Shown: positions 43,242 to 51,591 of the stretch, one piece after another
Position numbering within the stretch: position 1 is the first letter of the stretch
Layout: every line of letters starts with the position of its first letter
Source of the DNA: CAITWF01 sp038231575
Lineage (GTDB): Bacteria > Verrucomicrobiota > Verrucomicrobiia > Opitutales > Opitutaceae
Assembly (NCBI GenBank): GCA_038231575.1
Contig: JBBRLB010000006.1
Coordinates: 12,111-76,110, forward strand
DNA length: 64,000 nucleotides
Reading direction: 5' to 3'
Notes under the pieces: generated by a model
Told to the model about the DNA's origin: nothing
The model's database searches: none
What the model saw: only the letters and a program-made list of their open reading frames with translations
Program-made: the position numbers and the translations under genes

Positions 43242-44066
43242 TCAAAAATCCAGCGCCTTCATCGGCCCAATCTTCACGCCAAAGCGATCACTGTAGGGCT
43301 TCACGCGCTGAAATTCTGTGCGCTTCAGGTCGAAGCTGCCCCCGAAGGTCATGAACAGCACCGACGCCGTCCCCTCGCCTGAGACCGAGTTCATCACCGG
43401 CACAAATTTCGGATCGACAACGCTGAAGTCGATGTTCGCTGTGCCGCCCTTTACTTTCACGATCAGTTTCATCCGGAAGGAATCACGGACGCGCAACGCC
43501 ACATGCTCCAGCGCGTGTCGCTCCTTGTTGATCCGCGCGAGCAGCTCAAATTTCTCCATCGGCAGCGTGTTCTTGGGATCGTTGCGGAGCGGAACGTTGA
43601 AGGTGATCGCGGTGGCCGTCTCGCTTTCGATCACCGCGCGCGAGAGATCGATCGCCGCGTTGTCGCCATTGAGACTGAAGCGCGCGCCGTCCGTCCCGGG
43701 CTCCTTGCCGGCGGCTTCATCGCGCGCGAGGCGCTCGCCGCGTTTTTCACCGCGGGTCCGATATTCCTTGAGTTGCCTTTCGGTCGGCGGCTTGCCGTTG
43801 ATTTTCAGCGGCGTGAATTGCTCCGCATAGGGTTTGGAGGGATCAAACCGGATAATGGTTTCGCCCCGCGGCTTGCCCTTGGGATCCGTGTTGTTGCGGG
43901 TCTCGGTGTAGGCCCAGCGATCGAAATCCTGCGAGAGCTTCGTGAGCGCATCGAGCAGCAGCGGCGGCACCGGCGCACCGGCGGGCGGTGGGACGGCCTC
44001 GGCCGCTCGCGCGCGGGTCGTGAGCAAAAGCAAAACAGCCAACAAGTGAAACCAGCGGCGCATCAT
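43242..44066 (-). CDS. Secreted protein of unknown function
   Basis: The 274-residue protein has a signal peptide (about 1-21) and a mature domain with no motif I recognise. It contains KLSQDFDRWAYTETRN, FDPSKPYAEQFTPLKINGKPPTERQLKEYR and a strand-rich C-terminal half (KLIVKVKGGTANIDFSVVDP, ASVLFMTFGGSFDLKRTEF). The pattern suggests a periplasmic beta-rich protein, possibly LolA-like in shape, but this is weak. It precedes the D-aminoacylase-like gene on the same strand order (63 bp downstream of its stop), so the two may be cotranscribed. Confidence 0.75.
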   Translation of the reverse strand: MMRRWFHLLAVLLLLTTRARAAEAVPPPAGAPVPPLLLDALTKLSQDFDRWAYTETRNNTDPKGKPRGETIIRFDPSKPYAEQFTPLKINGKPPTERQLKEYRTRGEKRGERLARDEAAGKEPGTDGARFSLNGDNAAIDLSRAVIESETATAITFNVPLRNDPKNTLPMEKFELLARINKERHALEHVALRVRDSFRMKLIVKVKGGTANIDFSVVDPKFVPVMNSVSGEGTASVLFMTFGGSFDLKRTEFQRVKPYSDRFGVKIGPMKALDF

Positions 44067-44129
44067 CGTGTGAGCCCTGCGGGGGAGATTTCGTTCCGCA
44101 ATCCTTTCCGCTCTGGAGCGGCGGAGCGA

Positions 44130-45713
44130 TCAGCGATTCGAAAACGTTTTGTCGTCGCGCAGGAGCAGTTGCCCCGCCCGCATGTCGGTGAACTCACCCT
44201 GATCGATCGCGAGGTGGCCGTTCACCAGCACGTAGATCATGCCTTCCGCATACGAGTGCGGTTTCTCGTAGGTCGCCGTGTCCTTCACTTTCGCGAGATC
44301 GAAAATCTGGATGTCTGCAAACGCGCCTTCGCGCAACTCGCCGCGATCCTTCAGCCCGTGCACGCCAGCCGTGAGGCCGGTCCCGGTGTGGATCGCATGC
44401 TCGAGCGTGATGATTTTTCGTTCGACGACGTCGCGCCGGATTTTTTGCGGAAACGCCCCGTAGGTCCGCGGGTGCGGCACGCCTTTGCCAAACTCCGGCG
44501 CGCCGCCGTCGGTGTCGGTCATCGTCCACGCCTGCCGCATGAAGGCATCGCTATCGACTTCGTTCATCGTGAACGACACCACGCCGATGCGCCCCGCGCC
44601 TTCCTTGAACAACGCGATCGCCGCCTCCGTCGCGTCAATCCCGCGCTCCTGCGCGATCGCGCTGAGGCGTTTGCCCTCAAGTTTCGGGTTGGCGGGAAAC
44701 GACGCGATTTGGATCAACTCGGCGCCGCCGCGGCGCTTGAGATTTTCCTCGATGCCGTGGACCACCTCGCCGTCGGCCAGGCGCTGGAGGATCGCGGGCG
44801 TGCCGCCGTTTTGCGCCCACTCGGGCACCAGATACGCGACGAGCGAGGACGACGATGCGAGATACGGATGCTGATCCGCCCAGATCTCCAGGCCCTCCGT
44901 GCGCGCGGCCTCGATGTGCTTGATCATTTCCGCGGAAAGCCCCTTCGCGCGCGGACCCATCGTCTTGATGTGCGTGACGATGCCGGGCAGCTCCGCCTCG
45001 CGCGCGATGCGGATGACTTCGTCGACCGCGCCCACCGCGCCGACATTGTAATCGGCATCGTCGCGCACATGCGCCGTGTAGAACCCGTGAAACTGCGCGA
45101 CGATCTTCGCAAGGTCGATGACCTCCTCCGTCTTTGAGTGATTCGCGGGCTGATAAAATAGTCCGTCCGACATGCCCCACGCACCGGCCTGCAGGCCCGC
45201 GCGGATGACCTGCCGCATTTTCTCCAACTCGGACTCCTGGGGATCGCGCTCATCGTAAGCCATGGCGGTGATGCGCGCGGTGTTGTGGCCGATGAGGGGG
45301 ACGACGTTCACGCCGGGCCGCGACTGGGTGATCACCTTGAACTGCGGCAACAGGTCGGACGGCCCGCCACCGTCGGGATTGATCACGGCGGTCGTGATGC
45401 CCTGCGTAATCAACGCCTTCACGCCGGCGCGGTCGGCTTGTTCCAACGCCTCCGACGCGTGCGAATGCGGATCGATGTAGCCGGGCGCGACATAGAGCCC
45501 GTGCGCATCGATCGTTTTTTTCGCGGCGGCGTTTGCCGGAATTTTTCCCACCGCGACAATGCGATCGCCCTTGATGCCGACGTCCGCGTAGCGCCAGGGC
45601 GAGCCGGTGCCGTCGAGCAATTTGCCGCCGCGGATCAGGACGTCGAAGGTTTGCGCGCGCGCGCCAGCGCTGGTGGCGGCGAACAGCGCGGCGAAGAGCA
45701 GGAGGTTTTTCAT
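44130..45713 (-). CDS. N-acyl-D-amino-acid deacylase-like amidohydrolase, secreted
   Basis: The 527-residue protein has a signal peptide (MKNLLLFAALFAATSAGARAQ). The amidohydrolase layout follows: FDVLIRGGKLLDGTGSPWRYADVGIKGDRI, the metal site GYIDPHSHAS, a TQGITTAVINPDGGG segment, GIVTHIKTMGP and a C-terminal GAFADIQIFDLAKVKDTATYEKPHSYAEG. This is the D-aminoacylase/N-acyl-D-glutamate deacylase branch. The cysteine ligand common in D-aminoacylases is not evident in the TTAVINPDGG stretch, so substrate preference may differ. It likely releases amino acids from N-acylated forms outside the cytoplasm. Confidence 0.88.
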   Translation of the reverse strand: MKNLLLFAALFAATSAGARAQTFDVLIRGGKLLDGTGSPWRYADVGIKGDRIVAVGKIPANAAAKKTIDAHGLYVAPGYIDPHSHASEALEQADRAGVKALITQGITTAVINPDGGGPSDLLPQFKVITQSRPGVNVVPLIGHNTARITAMAYDERDPQESELEKMRQVIRAGLQAGAWGMSDGLFYQPANHSKTEEVIDLAKIVAQFHGFYTAHVRDDADYNVGAVGAVDEVIRIAREAELPGIVTHIKTMGPRAKGLSAEMIKHIEAARTEGLEIWADQHPYLASSSSLVAYLVPEWAQNGGTPAILQRLADGEVVHGIEENLKRRGGAELIQIASFPANPKLEGKRLSAIAQERGIDATEAAIALFKEGAGRIGVVSFTMNEVDSDAFMRQAWTMTDTDGGAPEFGKGVPHPRTYGAFPQKIRRDVVERKIITLEHAIHTGTGLTAGVHGLKDRGELREGAFADIQIFDLAKVKDTATYEKPHSYAEGMIYVLVNGHLAIDQGEFTDMRAGQLLLRDDKTFSNR

Positions 45714-45756
45714 GACGGCGGCGAGTGGGCGGCGGAAGGGGCGCGGGCGAAAAAGC

Positions 45757-46596
45757 TCAATTGGCGGCCCAGCGGTCGCGGAGTTGGGCGGCGCTGGCCA
45801 GCGTCACATCGGCCGCGCGCAGCAAACGCGCGGTCGCGTGCACTTGCGCGGCGTTGTCGGCGGCGAGTTCGCCGGCGGCGCGCCAGAGATTATTTTCGAA
45901 GCCGACGCGCACCGAGCCGCCCGCCTTGGCGGCGGCGACCGCACACGCGCCCTCGTCCAGCCCAAACGCGCACATCATCCAGTCGCCAAACCGCGGCATG
46001 CGCGGGGCCAGAAACGGCTCGAGATCGGCGGGGCAAGCCGGAGCGGGCGCGCCCTGGCGGCCGAGCACGAAGAGCACCGGCACGTTGGTCCACGGCACGA
46101 TGCCGCGCTGCGCGAGATCGGCGAGCCGCATCGCTTCCTCCGGTGAATAAACGATGATCTGCGGCGCGACGCGCTCGCGCTTCAGCCACGCCAGAAATTC
46201 GGCAAACCGGCGCTCGCTCTCCGCCGTGGGCGCGAGCTCGCGCAACGCGAGCGACACCGCTTCCGGTCGGACCGCGCGCACCACCGCCATCTGCTCCTCC
46301 GCCGAATACTGCCCGACCGACTCGCTCGTGATCTGCACCACGAGACGATCGTCGATGAGCGTTTTGATCGCTGCGAGCGCGGCGCGATAGGCGTCGGCGT
46401 CGAGCAGGTGCCGACCCGCCGCATCGCGCACATGCAGGTGGATCATCGCGGCGCCGGCGTCGAGGCACTCGGCCGCGGTGCGCGCGAGGTCGGGGGCCGT
46501 CAGCGGCAGCGCCGGGTGATCGGCCTTGGTGCGCCGGGCGCCGTTGGGCGCGACCGCGATCGCCACCGGAACTCGTCCCTGCGCCGATGCCATCAT
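45757..46596 (-). CDS. Beta-keto acid cleavage enzyme (BKACE/Kce family, DUF849)
   Basis: The 279-residue protein has the BKACE zinc site HLHVRD near residue 54, the TSESVGQYS substrate loop, and RVGFENNLW late in the protein. There the Glu should be the third zinc ligand and the Arg aligns with the catalytic Arg of Kce. The Asp after that Glu in Kce is Asn here, which I believe occurs in a subfamily. BKACEs condense a beta-keto acid with acetyl-CoA to give acetoacetate and a new acyl-CoA. It diverges from the RpiR regulator and aminotransferase. A thiolase fossil beyond the aminotransferase fits the acetoacetate product. Confidence 0.88.
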   Translation of the reverse strand: MMASAQGRVPVAIAVAPNGARRTKADHPALPLTAPDLARTAAECLDAGAAMIHLHVRDAAGRHLLDADAYRAALAAIKTLIDDRLVVQITSESVGQYSAEEQMAVVRAVRPEAVSLALRELAPTAESERRFAEFLAWLKRERVAPQIIVYSPEEAMRLADLAQRGIVPWTNVPVLFVLGRQGAPAPACPADLEPFLAPRMPRFGDWMMCAFGLDEGACAVAAAKAGGSVRVGFENNLWRAAGELAADNAAQVHATARLLRAADVTLASAAQLRDRWAAN

Positions 46597-46611
46597 GGCC
46601 CGGTGCTAGTA

Positions 46612-46655
46612 GAAACATTTGGATTGTGCAATCTCCTAGATGAAACAATCGTTTC
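46612..46655. promoter_or_regulatory. Candidate operator in the BKACE / rpiR divergent promoter region
   Basis: The 80-bp gap between the divergent genes contains GATTG-TG-CAATC (46622-46633) and GAAAC-AATC-GTTTC (46642-46655), both perfect inverted repeats, plus a further GAAAC at 46612. GAAA-spacer-TTTC sites are typical of RpiR-family regulators. Autoregulation and control of the BKACE gene are inferred. Confidence 0.55.
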
Positions 46656-46676
46656 TTTTGTGACCCGCCCGACTGC

Positions 46677-47558
46677 ATGAACCACGAAGCGATCACTGAC
46701 CGGATCGCCGCGGAACTCGGCCGGCTGCCCGCGAGCCTGCAGGCCGCCGGCCGTTACGTGCTCGAGAACCCGCGCGACGTCGCACTCCTCTCCATGCGCG
46801 AACAGGCACGGCAGGCCGGCCTCCAGCCGGCCACGATGACGCGCTTCGCCAAACGGATCGGCCTGAAGGGCTACGACGCGGTGCGCCGCGCGCACGCCGA
46901 TCGGATTCGGAGCGGCGGGCTCGGCTTCGCCGGCAAGGCGGGCGCGCAGGTGAAAAGCCAGAAGCATCAGGGCGAGCGCGCCCTGGCCGCCGAAATGGCC
47001 GACGCCCTCGCGCGCCAGGTCGCGCAACTCGCCGACCCCGCGATGCTCGATCAGATCGCGGCCGCCGCCGAACGCCTGCACCATGCGCGCCGGATTTTCT
47101 GTCTCGGCCTGCGCTCGTGCCACGCGATCGCCTGGCATCTTCACTATATCTCGTCGCTCTTCACCGACCGCACGACGCTACTCGATCACGTCGCCGGCGT
47201 GGGCACGGATCCGATTCGCGCCGCCACGGCGCGGGACGTGCTCTTCGTCGCGAGCGTCAAACCTTACACACGGGCGTCCGTCGACGTCGCACGCTACGCC
47301 GCGGCGCGGGGTGTCGCCGTGATCGCGGTGACCGACAGCAAGGCTTCCCCACTCGTCGAGCATGCCGACCACGCGCTGTTCATCACGACGGGCAGCCCGT
47401 CGTTTTTTCACACGATGACGCCCGCGTTCGCCCTCGGTGAAATCCTCGCGACGCTCGCGGCGGGCCGCGATGGCGCGAAGGTCGCGCGCGCCCTCAAGCA
47501 CACCGAGGCGCAGCTCGCGGCCTTCCACGTCCACTGGCGTCCGCACCCGGCCGCATGA
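46677..47558 (+). CDS. RpiR/MurR-family transcriptional regulator
   Basis: The 293-residue protein has an N-terminal HTH_6 domain (MREQARQAGLQPATMTRFAKRIGLKGYDAVR, about 38-70) and a C-terminal sugar isomerase (SIS) domain (about 120-260; FCLGLRSCHAIAWHLHY, VKPYTRASVDVARYAAARG, VIAVTDSKASPLVEHADHALFI). SIS domains in this family bind phosphosugars or amino-acid-like ligands. It overlaps the aminotransferase start by 4 bp (ATGA) and faces the BKACE gene across a palindrome-rich 80-bp region, so it is the likely local regulator. Confidence 0.92.
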   Translation: MNHEAITDRIAAELGRLPASLQAAGRYVLENPRDVALLSMREQARQAGLQPATMTRFAKRIGLKGYDAVRRAHADRIRSGGLGFAGKAGAQVKSQKHQGERALAAEMADALARQVAQLADPAMLDQIAAAAERLHHARRIFCLGLRSCHAIAWHLHYISSLFTDRTTLLDHVAGVGTDPIRAATARDVLFVASVKPYTRASVDVARYAAARGVAVIAVTDSKASPLVEHADHALFITTGSPSFFHTMTPAFALGEILATLAAGRDGAKVARALKHTEAQLAAFHVHWRPHPAA

Positions 47559-48883
47559 CCCACATCCTGCATCGCCAGATCGCCGGCACGATGCCCGTCG
47601 CGGTCGGCGGCCGCGGCCTCGAACTCACGGATGCCGCGGGCCGGGTTTATCTCGACGCCTCGGGCGGCGCGGCCGTGTCGTGCCTGGGGCACGGCCATCC
47701 CGCCGTGCGGGCCGCGCTCCACGCCCAACTCGATCAACTCGCTTATGCGCACACGGGATTTTTCACGACCGAGGTCGCGGAAAAACTGGCCGACAAACTG
47801 ATCGCTGGCGCGCCGGGCGGAATGTCGCACGTCTATCTCGTGTGCGGCGGTTCGGAGGCGATGGAAGCGGCGTTGAAAATGGCGCGGCAGTATTTCGTCG
47901 AGCGGGGCGAACCGCAGCGCCGGTCCATCATCGCCCGCCGGCAGAGCTACCACGGCAACACGCTCGGCGCCCTCGCCGCCGGCGGCAACGCCGCGCGCCG
48001 CGCCCAATTCCGCCCGCTCCTCATCGACACGCATCACATCGAGCCGTGCTTTGCCTATCACCATCAGCGCGCGGGTGAAAGCGACGCCGTCTACGCCGCC
48101 CGCGCCGCGCAGGCGCTCGAGGATCAACTGCGCGCGGTCGGGCCGGAGACGGTGATGGCGTTCGTGGCCGAGACGATTGTTGGCGCGACCGCCGGCGCCG
48201 TGCCCCCGGTCGCAGACTACTTTAAGCACATCCGCGCGATCTGCGATCGCCACGGCGTGCTCCTGATCCTCGACGAAGTGATGTGCGGCATGGGCCGCAC
48301 CGGCACCCTTCACGCCTGCGAGCAGGAGGGCATCGCGCCCGATCTCATGACGATCGCGAAAGGACTGGGCGGCGGTTACCAACCGATCGGGGCCGTGCTC
48401 GTCGCGCGAAAAATCTTTGACGCGTTTGCGAACGGCTCCGGTGTTTTCCAGCACGGCCACACCTACCTCGGTCACCCGATGGCGTGCGCCGCCGCCCTCG
48501 CCGTGCTCGAAACGGTCGAGCGCGATCACCTCATCCGCAACGTCGTGCAGCAAGGCAACCACCTCGCGCGTCGGCTCACCGAGCGTTTCGCGCATCATCC
48601 GCACGTCGGCGACATCCGCGGCCGCGGGTTGTTTCGCGCCCTCGAATTCGTTTTCGACCGCGACACAAAGCGGCCGTTTGCGGCCGAGCTGAAGTTCCAC
48701 GCCCGCCTCAAGCGCGAGGCCATGGCGCGCGGGCTGCTGATTTATCCGATGGGCGGCACTCTCGACGGCACCCGCGGCGACCATGTGCTGATCGCCCCGC
48801 CCTTCATCGTCGACGCGCCCACCATCGACACGATCGTCGAGCGACTCGGCGAGGCCGTCGATGCGGTCGTCTTCGCAATTTAG
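47555..48883 (+). CDS. Class III aminotransferase
   Basis: The 442-residue PLP enzyme has YLVCGGSEAMEAALKMARQYF, the RQSYHGNTLGALAAGGN cofactor region, LLILDEVMCGMGRTG, and the Schiff-base lysine K269 in TIAKGLGGGYQPIGAV. The QPIGA variant and overall length place it with omega-amino acid/aspartate aminotransferase-family members rather than ArgD. With the BKACE it would turn a beta-amino acid into the beta-keto acid substrate. Its start overlaps the rpiR stop, and the thiolase fossil begins about 40 bp past its own stop. Confidence 0.9.
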   Translation: MTHILHRQIAGTMPVAVGGRGLELTDAAGRVYLDASGGAAVSCLGHGHPAVRAALHAQLDQLAYAHTGFFTTEVAEKLADKLIAGAPGGMSHVYLVCGGSEAMEAALKMARQYFVERGEPQRRSIIARRQSYHGNTLGALAAGGNAARRAQFRPLLIDTHHIEPCFAYHHQRAGESDAVYAARAAQALEDQLRAVGPETVMAFVAETIVGATAGAVPPVADYFKHIRAICDRHGVLLILDEVMCGMGRTGTLHACEQEGIAPDLMTIAKGLGGGYQPIGAVLVARKIFDAFANGSGVFQHGHTYLGHPMACAAALAVLETVERDHLIRNVVQQGNHLARRLTERFAHHPHVGDIRGRGLFRALEFVFDRDTKRPFAAELKFHARLKREAMARGLLIYPMGGTLDGTRGDHVLIAPPFIVDAPTIDTIVERLGEAVDAVVFAI

Positions 48884-48924
48884 CCTGCCACCCGTTTTCT
48901 GCCGTCCGACTTCACCCCGGGTCT

Positions 48925-49011
48925 GACATCGTCATCCGCCCCGCCATGCGCACGCCGCTCGGCGCGTTTTAAGGGACGCTCGCCGCCCTGCCGGCGTCAC
49001 GTCTTGGGCGC
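48925..49011 (+). pseudogene. Fossil of a thiolase (acetyl-CoA acetyltransferase) N-terminus
   Basis: In one frame the DNA reads DIVIRPAMRTPLGAF, then a TAA at 48970-48972, then GTLAALPASRLG. Thiolases begin with exactly this pattern: (D/E)IVI..A.RTP.G.F.G.LA.LPA..LG. The stop occupies the variable residue between F and G. After about 49011 the similarity fades. The remaining gap to 49374 has no gene. A thiolase would use the acetoacetate produced by the BKACE encoded upstream, so the locus appears to have lost its last enzyme. Confidence 0.7.
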
Positions 49012-49214
49012 GAGGGGTGTCGCCACCGACCGGACGGAGTGCGGCGAACTAAACGAGGTTGAGGTGCAGCCGCACCATCTCCGCGAAAGCCGCCTCTGTG
49101 CGTTCCTCGACGGAGCGACGGAGAAGTTCGGTGTCACCGTTCACGGTTCACCTGCTCTCACTAGGTCCCGCGAAAAACGAACAAAGTTGTTTCTGACTCA
49201 GCGTTCCCCCGTCC

Positions 49215-49362
49215 GCCACGCTGAGCGCAGGCGAAGCATCATTGCGACCTTACTGGAAAGGAAACCAGCGATCCTTCGCCGTCGCTTCGGATGACCGAAA
49301 AGAAAAAGGCGCAACGCGACTGCGCCCCTCCAGCCCAGACACGTCGGACGAAAGCCCAACCT
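49215..49362. repeat. Interspersed repeat fragments upstream of pckG stop
   Basis: The stretch 49215-49293 is an imperfect inverted repeat of the GCGAAGC type: GAGCGCAGGCGAAGCATCA pairs loosely with GATCCTTCGCCGTCGCTTC. The piece ACACGTCGGACGAAAGCC at 49339-49356 matches the right half of the palindrome at 9998-10045. No protein-like reading frame is convincing here. Confidence 0.45.
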
Positions 49363-49374
49363 CCATCCGGCAGA

Positions 49375-51201
49375 CTACATCCGGCAGATCAGCAGCTCGC
49401 GCTCGTAGACCAGTTCCTTCGGCAGTGCAGCGTGGAGATCGATGAAGAGCTCTTCGTGACCGAGCACCTCGTTGCGCCACGCGGTGCGATCGAAGGCCTG
49501 CAGCTCCTCGAACTTCTCCTCGGAAAAATCCATGCCGGTCCAATCCATGTCCTTGTAGCGCGGCACCCAGCCGATGGGCGTCTCCTTCGCGCGGCCACCG
49601 GCGCGCACGCGATCGAAAATCCATTTGAGCACGCGCATATTTTCGCCAAAGCCCGGCCAGATGAATTTCCCGTCCTTGTCCTTGCGGAACCAGTTCACGT
49701 GGAAAATCCGCGGCGTCTCGGTGAGCGAGCGCTGCATGTTGATCCAGTGCCGGAAATAATCGCCCATGTTGTAGCCGCAGAAAGGCAGCATCGCCATCGG
49801 GTCGCGGCGCACCTTGCCGATCGTGCCGGCGGCAGCGGCGGTCATTTCGCTGCCCATCGTCGCCCCGACGTAGACGCCGCTCGACCAGTTGAACGCCTGG
49901 TAAACCAGCGGCATTGTCGTCGCGCGGCGGCCGCCAAAAATAAACGCGCTGATCGGCACGCCGTGCGGGTTTTCCCAATCGGGGTCCATCGTCGGGCATT
50001 GTTTCGCGGGCGCGGTGAAGCGCGCGTTCGGGTGCGCGGCCTTCGCGCCGGTCGCTTTCGCGATCTCGGGCGTCCAGACCTTGCCCTGCCAGTCGGTCGC
50101 CATCTCCGGCGGCGTCTCGGTCATCCCTTCCCACCACACGCCGCCACCGGGCGTGAGCGCGACGTTTGTGAAGATGGAATTTTTCGCGAGCGCCTTCATG
50201 GCGTTCGGGTTGGTGTGGTTGCCGGTGCCGGGCGCGACGCCGAAGAAACCCGACTCGGGATTAATCGCGCGGAGGCGGCCGTGCGCGTCGGGCTTGATCC
50301 AGGCAATGTCGTCGCCGACGGTCCACACTTTCCAACCCTGCTTCTGAAAATGCGGCGGCGGAATGAGCATCGCGAAGTTCGTCTTGCCGCACGCGCTCGG
50401 GAACGCGGCCGCGACGTAGACCTTTTTGCCCTGCGGATTCTCGACGCCCAGGATGAGCATGTGCTCAGCCATCCAGCCCTCGTCCCGCGCCATCGCCGAC
50501 GCGATGCGGAGCGCGAAACATTTCTTGCCGAGCAGCGCATTGCCGCCGTAGCCCGAGCCGTAGCTCCAGATCTCGCGCGTCTCGGGAAAGTGGACGATAT
50601 ACTTCTCCTTGTTGCACGGCCAGGTGACGTCCTTCTGACCCTTCGCGAGCGGCGCGCCGACGGAGTGCACGCACGGGACGACGCGTTTGAAATCCTTGTC
50701 GATCAGTTCGAAAACTTTTTTGCCGATGCGCGCCATGATGCGCATGTTCACGACGGCGTAGGCCGAGTCGGTGAGCTGCACGCCGATCTGCGACATCGGC
50801 GAGCCGATCGGGCCCATGCTGTAAGGCAGCACGAACATCGTGCGGCCCTTCATGCAGCCGCTGAAAAGGCCTTTGAGGGTTTTGCGCATTTCGAACGGGT
50901 TGACCCAATTGTTCGTCGGGCCGGCAGCCTCTTTCGACAGCGAGCAGATGAACGTGCGATCCTCGACGCGCGCCACGTCGTTGGCGTCGCTGCGCGCGTA
51001 ATAGCAGCCGGGCCACTTTTTCTGGTTCAGCTTGATGAACGTGCCGCCGGCGACCATCTGCGCGCAGAGCGCATTATATTCCTCCGGCGAACCGTCGACC
51101 CAGTGGATGGCATCAGGCTTGCAGAGGTCGGCCATTTTCTCGACCCAACGCCGCAGATGCGTGTTTGTGCTGAGGGGCTTCGCCGGATTGCGTTTCTTCA
51201 T
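49375..51201 (-). CDS. pckG: Phosphoenolpyruvate carboxykinase (GTP)
   Basis: The 608-residue protein matches GTP-dependent PEPCK in length and motifs: the substrate region YARSDANDVARVEDRTFIC, SYGSGYGGNALLGKKCFALR, the P-loop with reactive Cys271 in FPSACGKTNFAM, WTVGDDIAWIKPD, and FIFGGRRATTMPLV. It converts oxaloacetate to PEP, linking the amino-acid and propionate breakdown encoded nearby to gluconeogenesis. The ATP-type enzyme is excluded by these motifs. Monocistronic in appearance. Confidence 0.96.
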   Translation of the reverse strand: MKKRNPAKPLSTNTHLRRWVEKMADLCKPDAIHWVDGSPEEYNALCAQMVAGGTFIKLNQKKWPGCYYARSDANDVARVEDRTFICSLSKEAAGPTNNWVNPFEMRKTLKGLFSGCMKGRTMFVLPYSMGPIGSPMSQIGVQLTDSAYAVVNMRIMARIGKKVFELIDKDFKRVVPCVHSVGAPLAKGQKDVTWPCNKEKYIVHFPETREIWSYGSGYGGNALLGKKCFALRIASAMARDEGWMAEHMLILGVENPQGKKVYVAAAFPSACGKTNFAMLIPPPHFQKQGWKVWTVGDDIAWIKPDAHGRLRAINPESGFFGVAPGTGNHTNPNAMKALAKNSIFTNVALTPGGGVWWEGMTETPPEMATDWQGKVWTPEIAKATGAKAAHPNARFTAPAKQCPTMDPDWENPHGVPISAFIFGGRRATTMPLVYQAFNWSSGVYVGATMGSEMTAAAAGTIGKVRRDPMAMLPFCGYNMGDYFRHWINMQRSLTETPRIFHVNWFRKDKDGKFIWPGFGENMRVLKWIFDRVRAGGRAKETPIGWVPRYKDMDWTGMDFSEEKFEELQAFDRTAWRNEVLGHEELFIDLHAALPKELVYERELLICRM

Positions 51202-51329
51202 GGGACCGCAACGCTACGGGCGACGCCCGCCGAGTAAACCGCAAAGGCCCGGCGCACGCGGTGCAGAAGTTAATTTCGATTCAGTATTAGCGAGTCGCCT
51301 TCGCGGCAAATTCTCCGCAGTTTCAGCGC

Positions 51330-51500
51330 GTGACCAAGCTCTGCATTTTTGTCGGCATGACGGTATTCGGCATCGTCGGAAGCCTGGTCGCCGGCGCATT
51401 CGACATGGACACGTTTTCGATCGGCTCGTTTCTGCTCAGCGGCGTGGGCAGCATGGTGGGCGTTTTCGTCGGCTGGAAAGTCGCGCAGAAATTTAATTAG
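51330..51500 (+). CDS. Small two-helix membrane protein
   Basis: A short gene of 56 codons, starting at a GTG (51330) or at an in-frame ATG (51357). The product has two hydrophobic helices: ICIFVGMTVFGIVGSLVAG-like residues near 5-22 and FLLSGVGSMVGVFVGWKVA near 34-52. It ends QKF N. Glycine-zipper character suggests a GlsB/YeaQ/YmgE-like envelope protein. It stands alone between pckG and the cation transporter; codon use agrees with the neighbours. Confidence 0.65.
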   Translation: MTKLCIFVGMTVFGIVGSLVAGAFDMDTFSIGSFLLSGVGSMVGVFVGWKVAQKFN

Positions 51501-51591
51501 AAAGTGACGGCGGCTTCCCGCCGCCGAATCAAAAGCGACTCATCGGCTGAGCCGGTCCTGAGCCTGCCGCAGGAATGCCGAGGCCACGCCC

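Noticed and set aside
45757..46596. Asn in place of the Asp after the zinc-binding Glu of the BKACE as a sign of inactivity
   Set aside because: The GFENN form is, as far as I recall, found in many otherwise normal members of the family, so it more likely marks a subfamily than a dead enzyme.
49004..49294. A 96-codon ORF in the gap before pckG
   Set aside because: It begins inside the thiolase fossil in a shifted frame and ends in a repeat element; composition is not protein-like.
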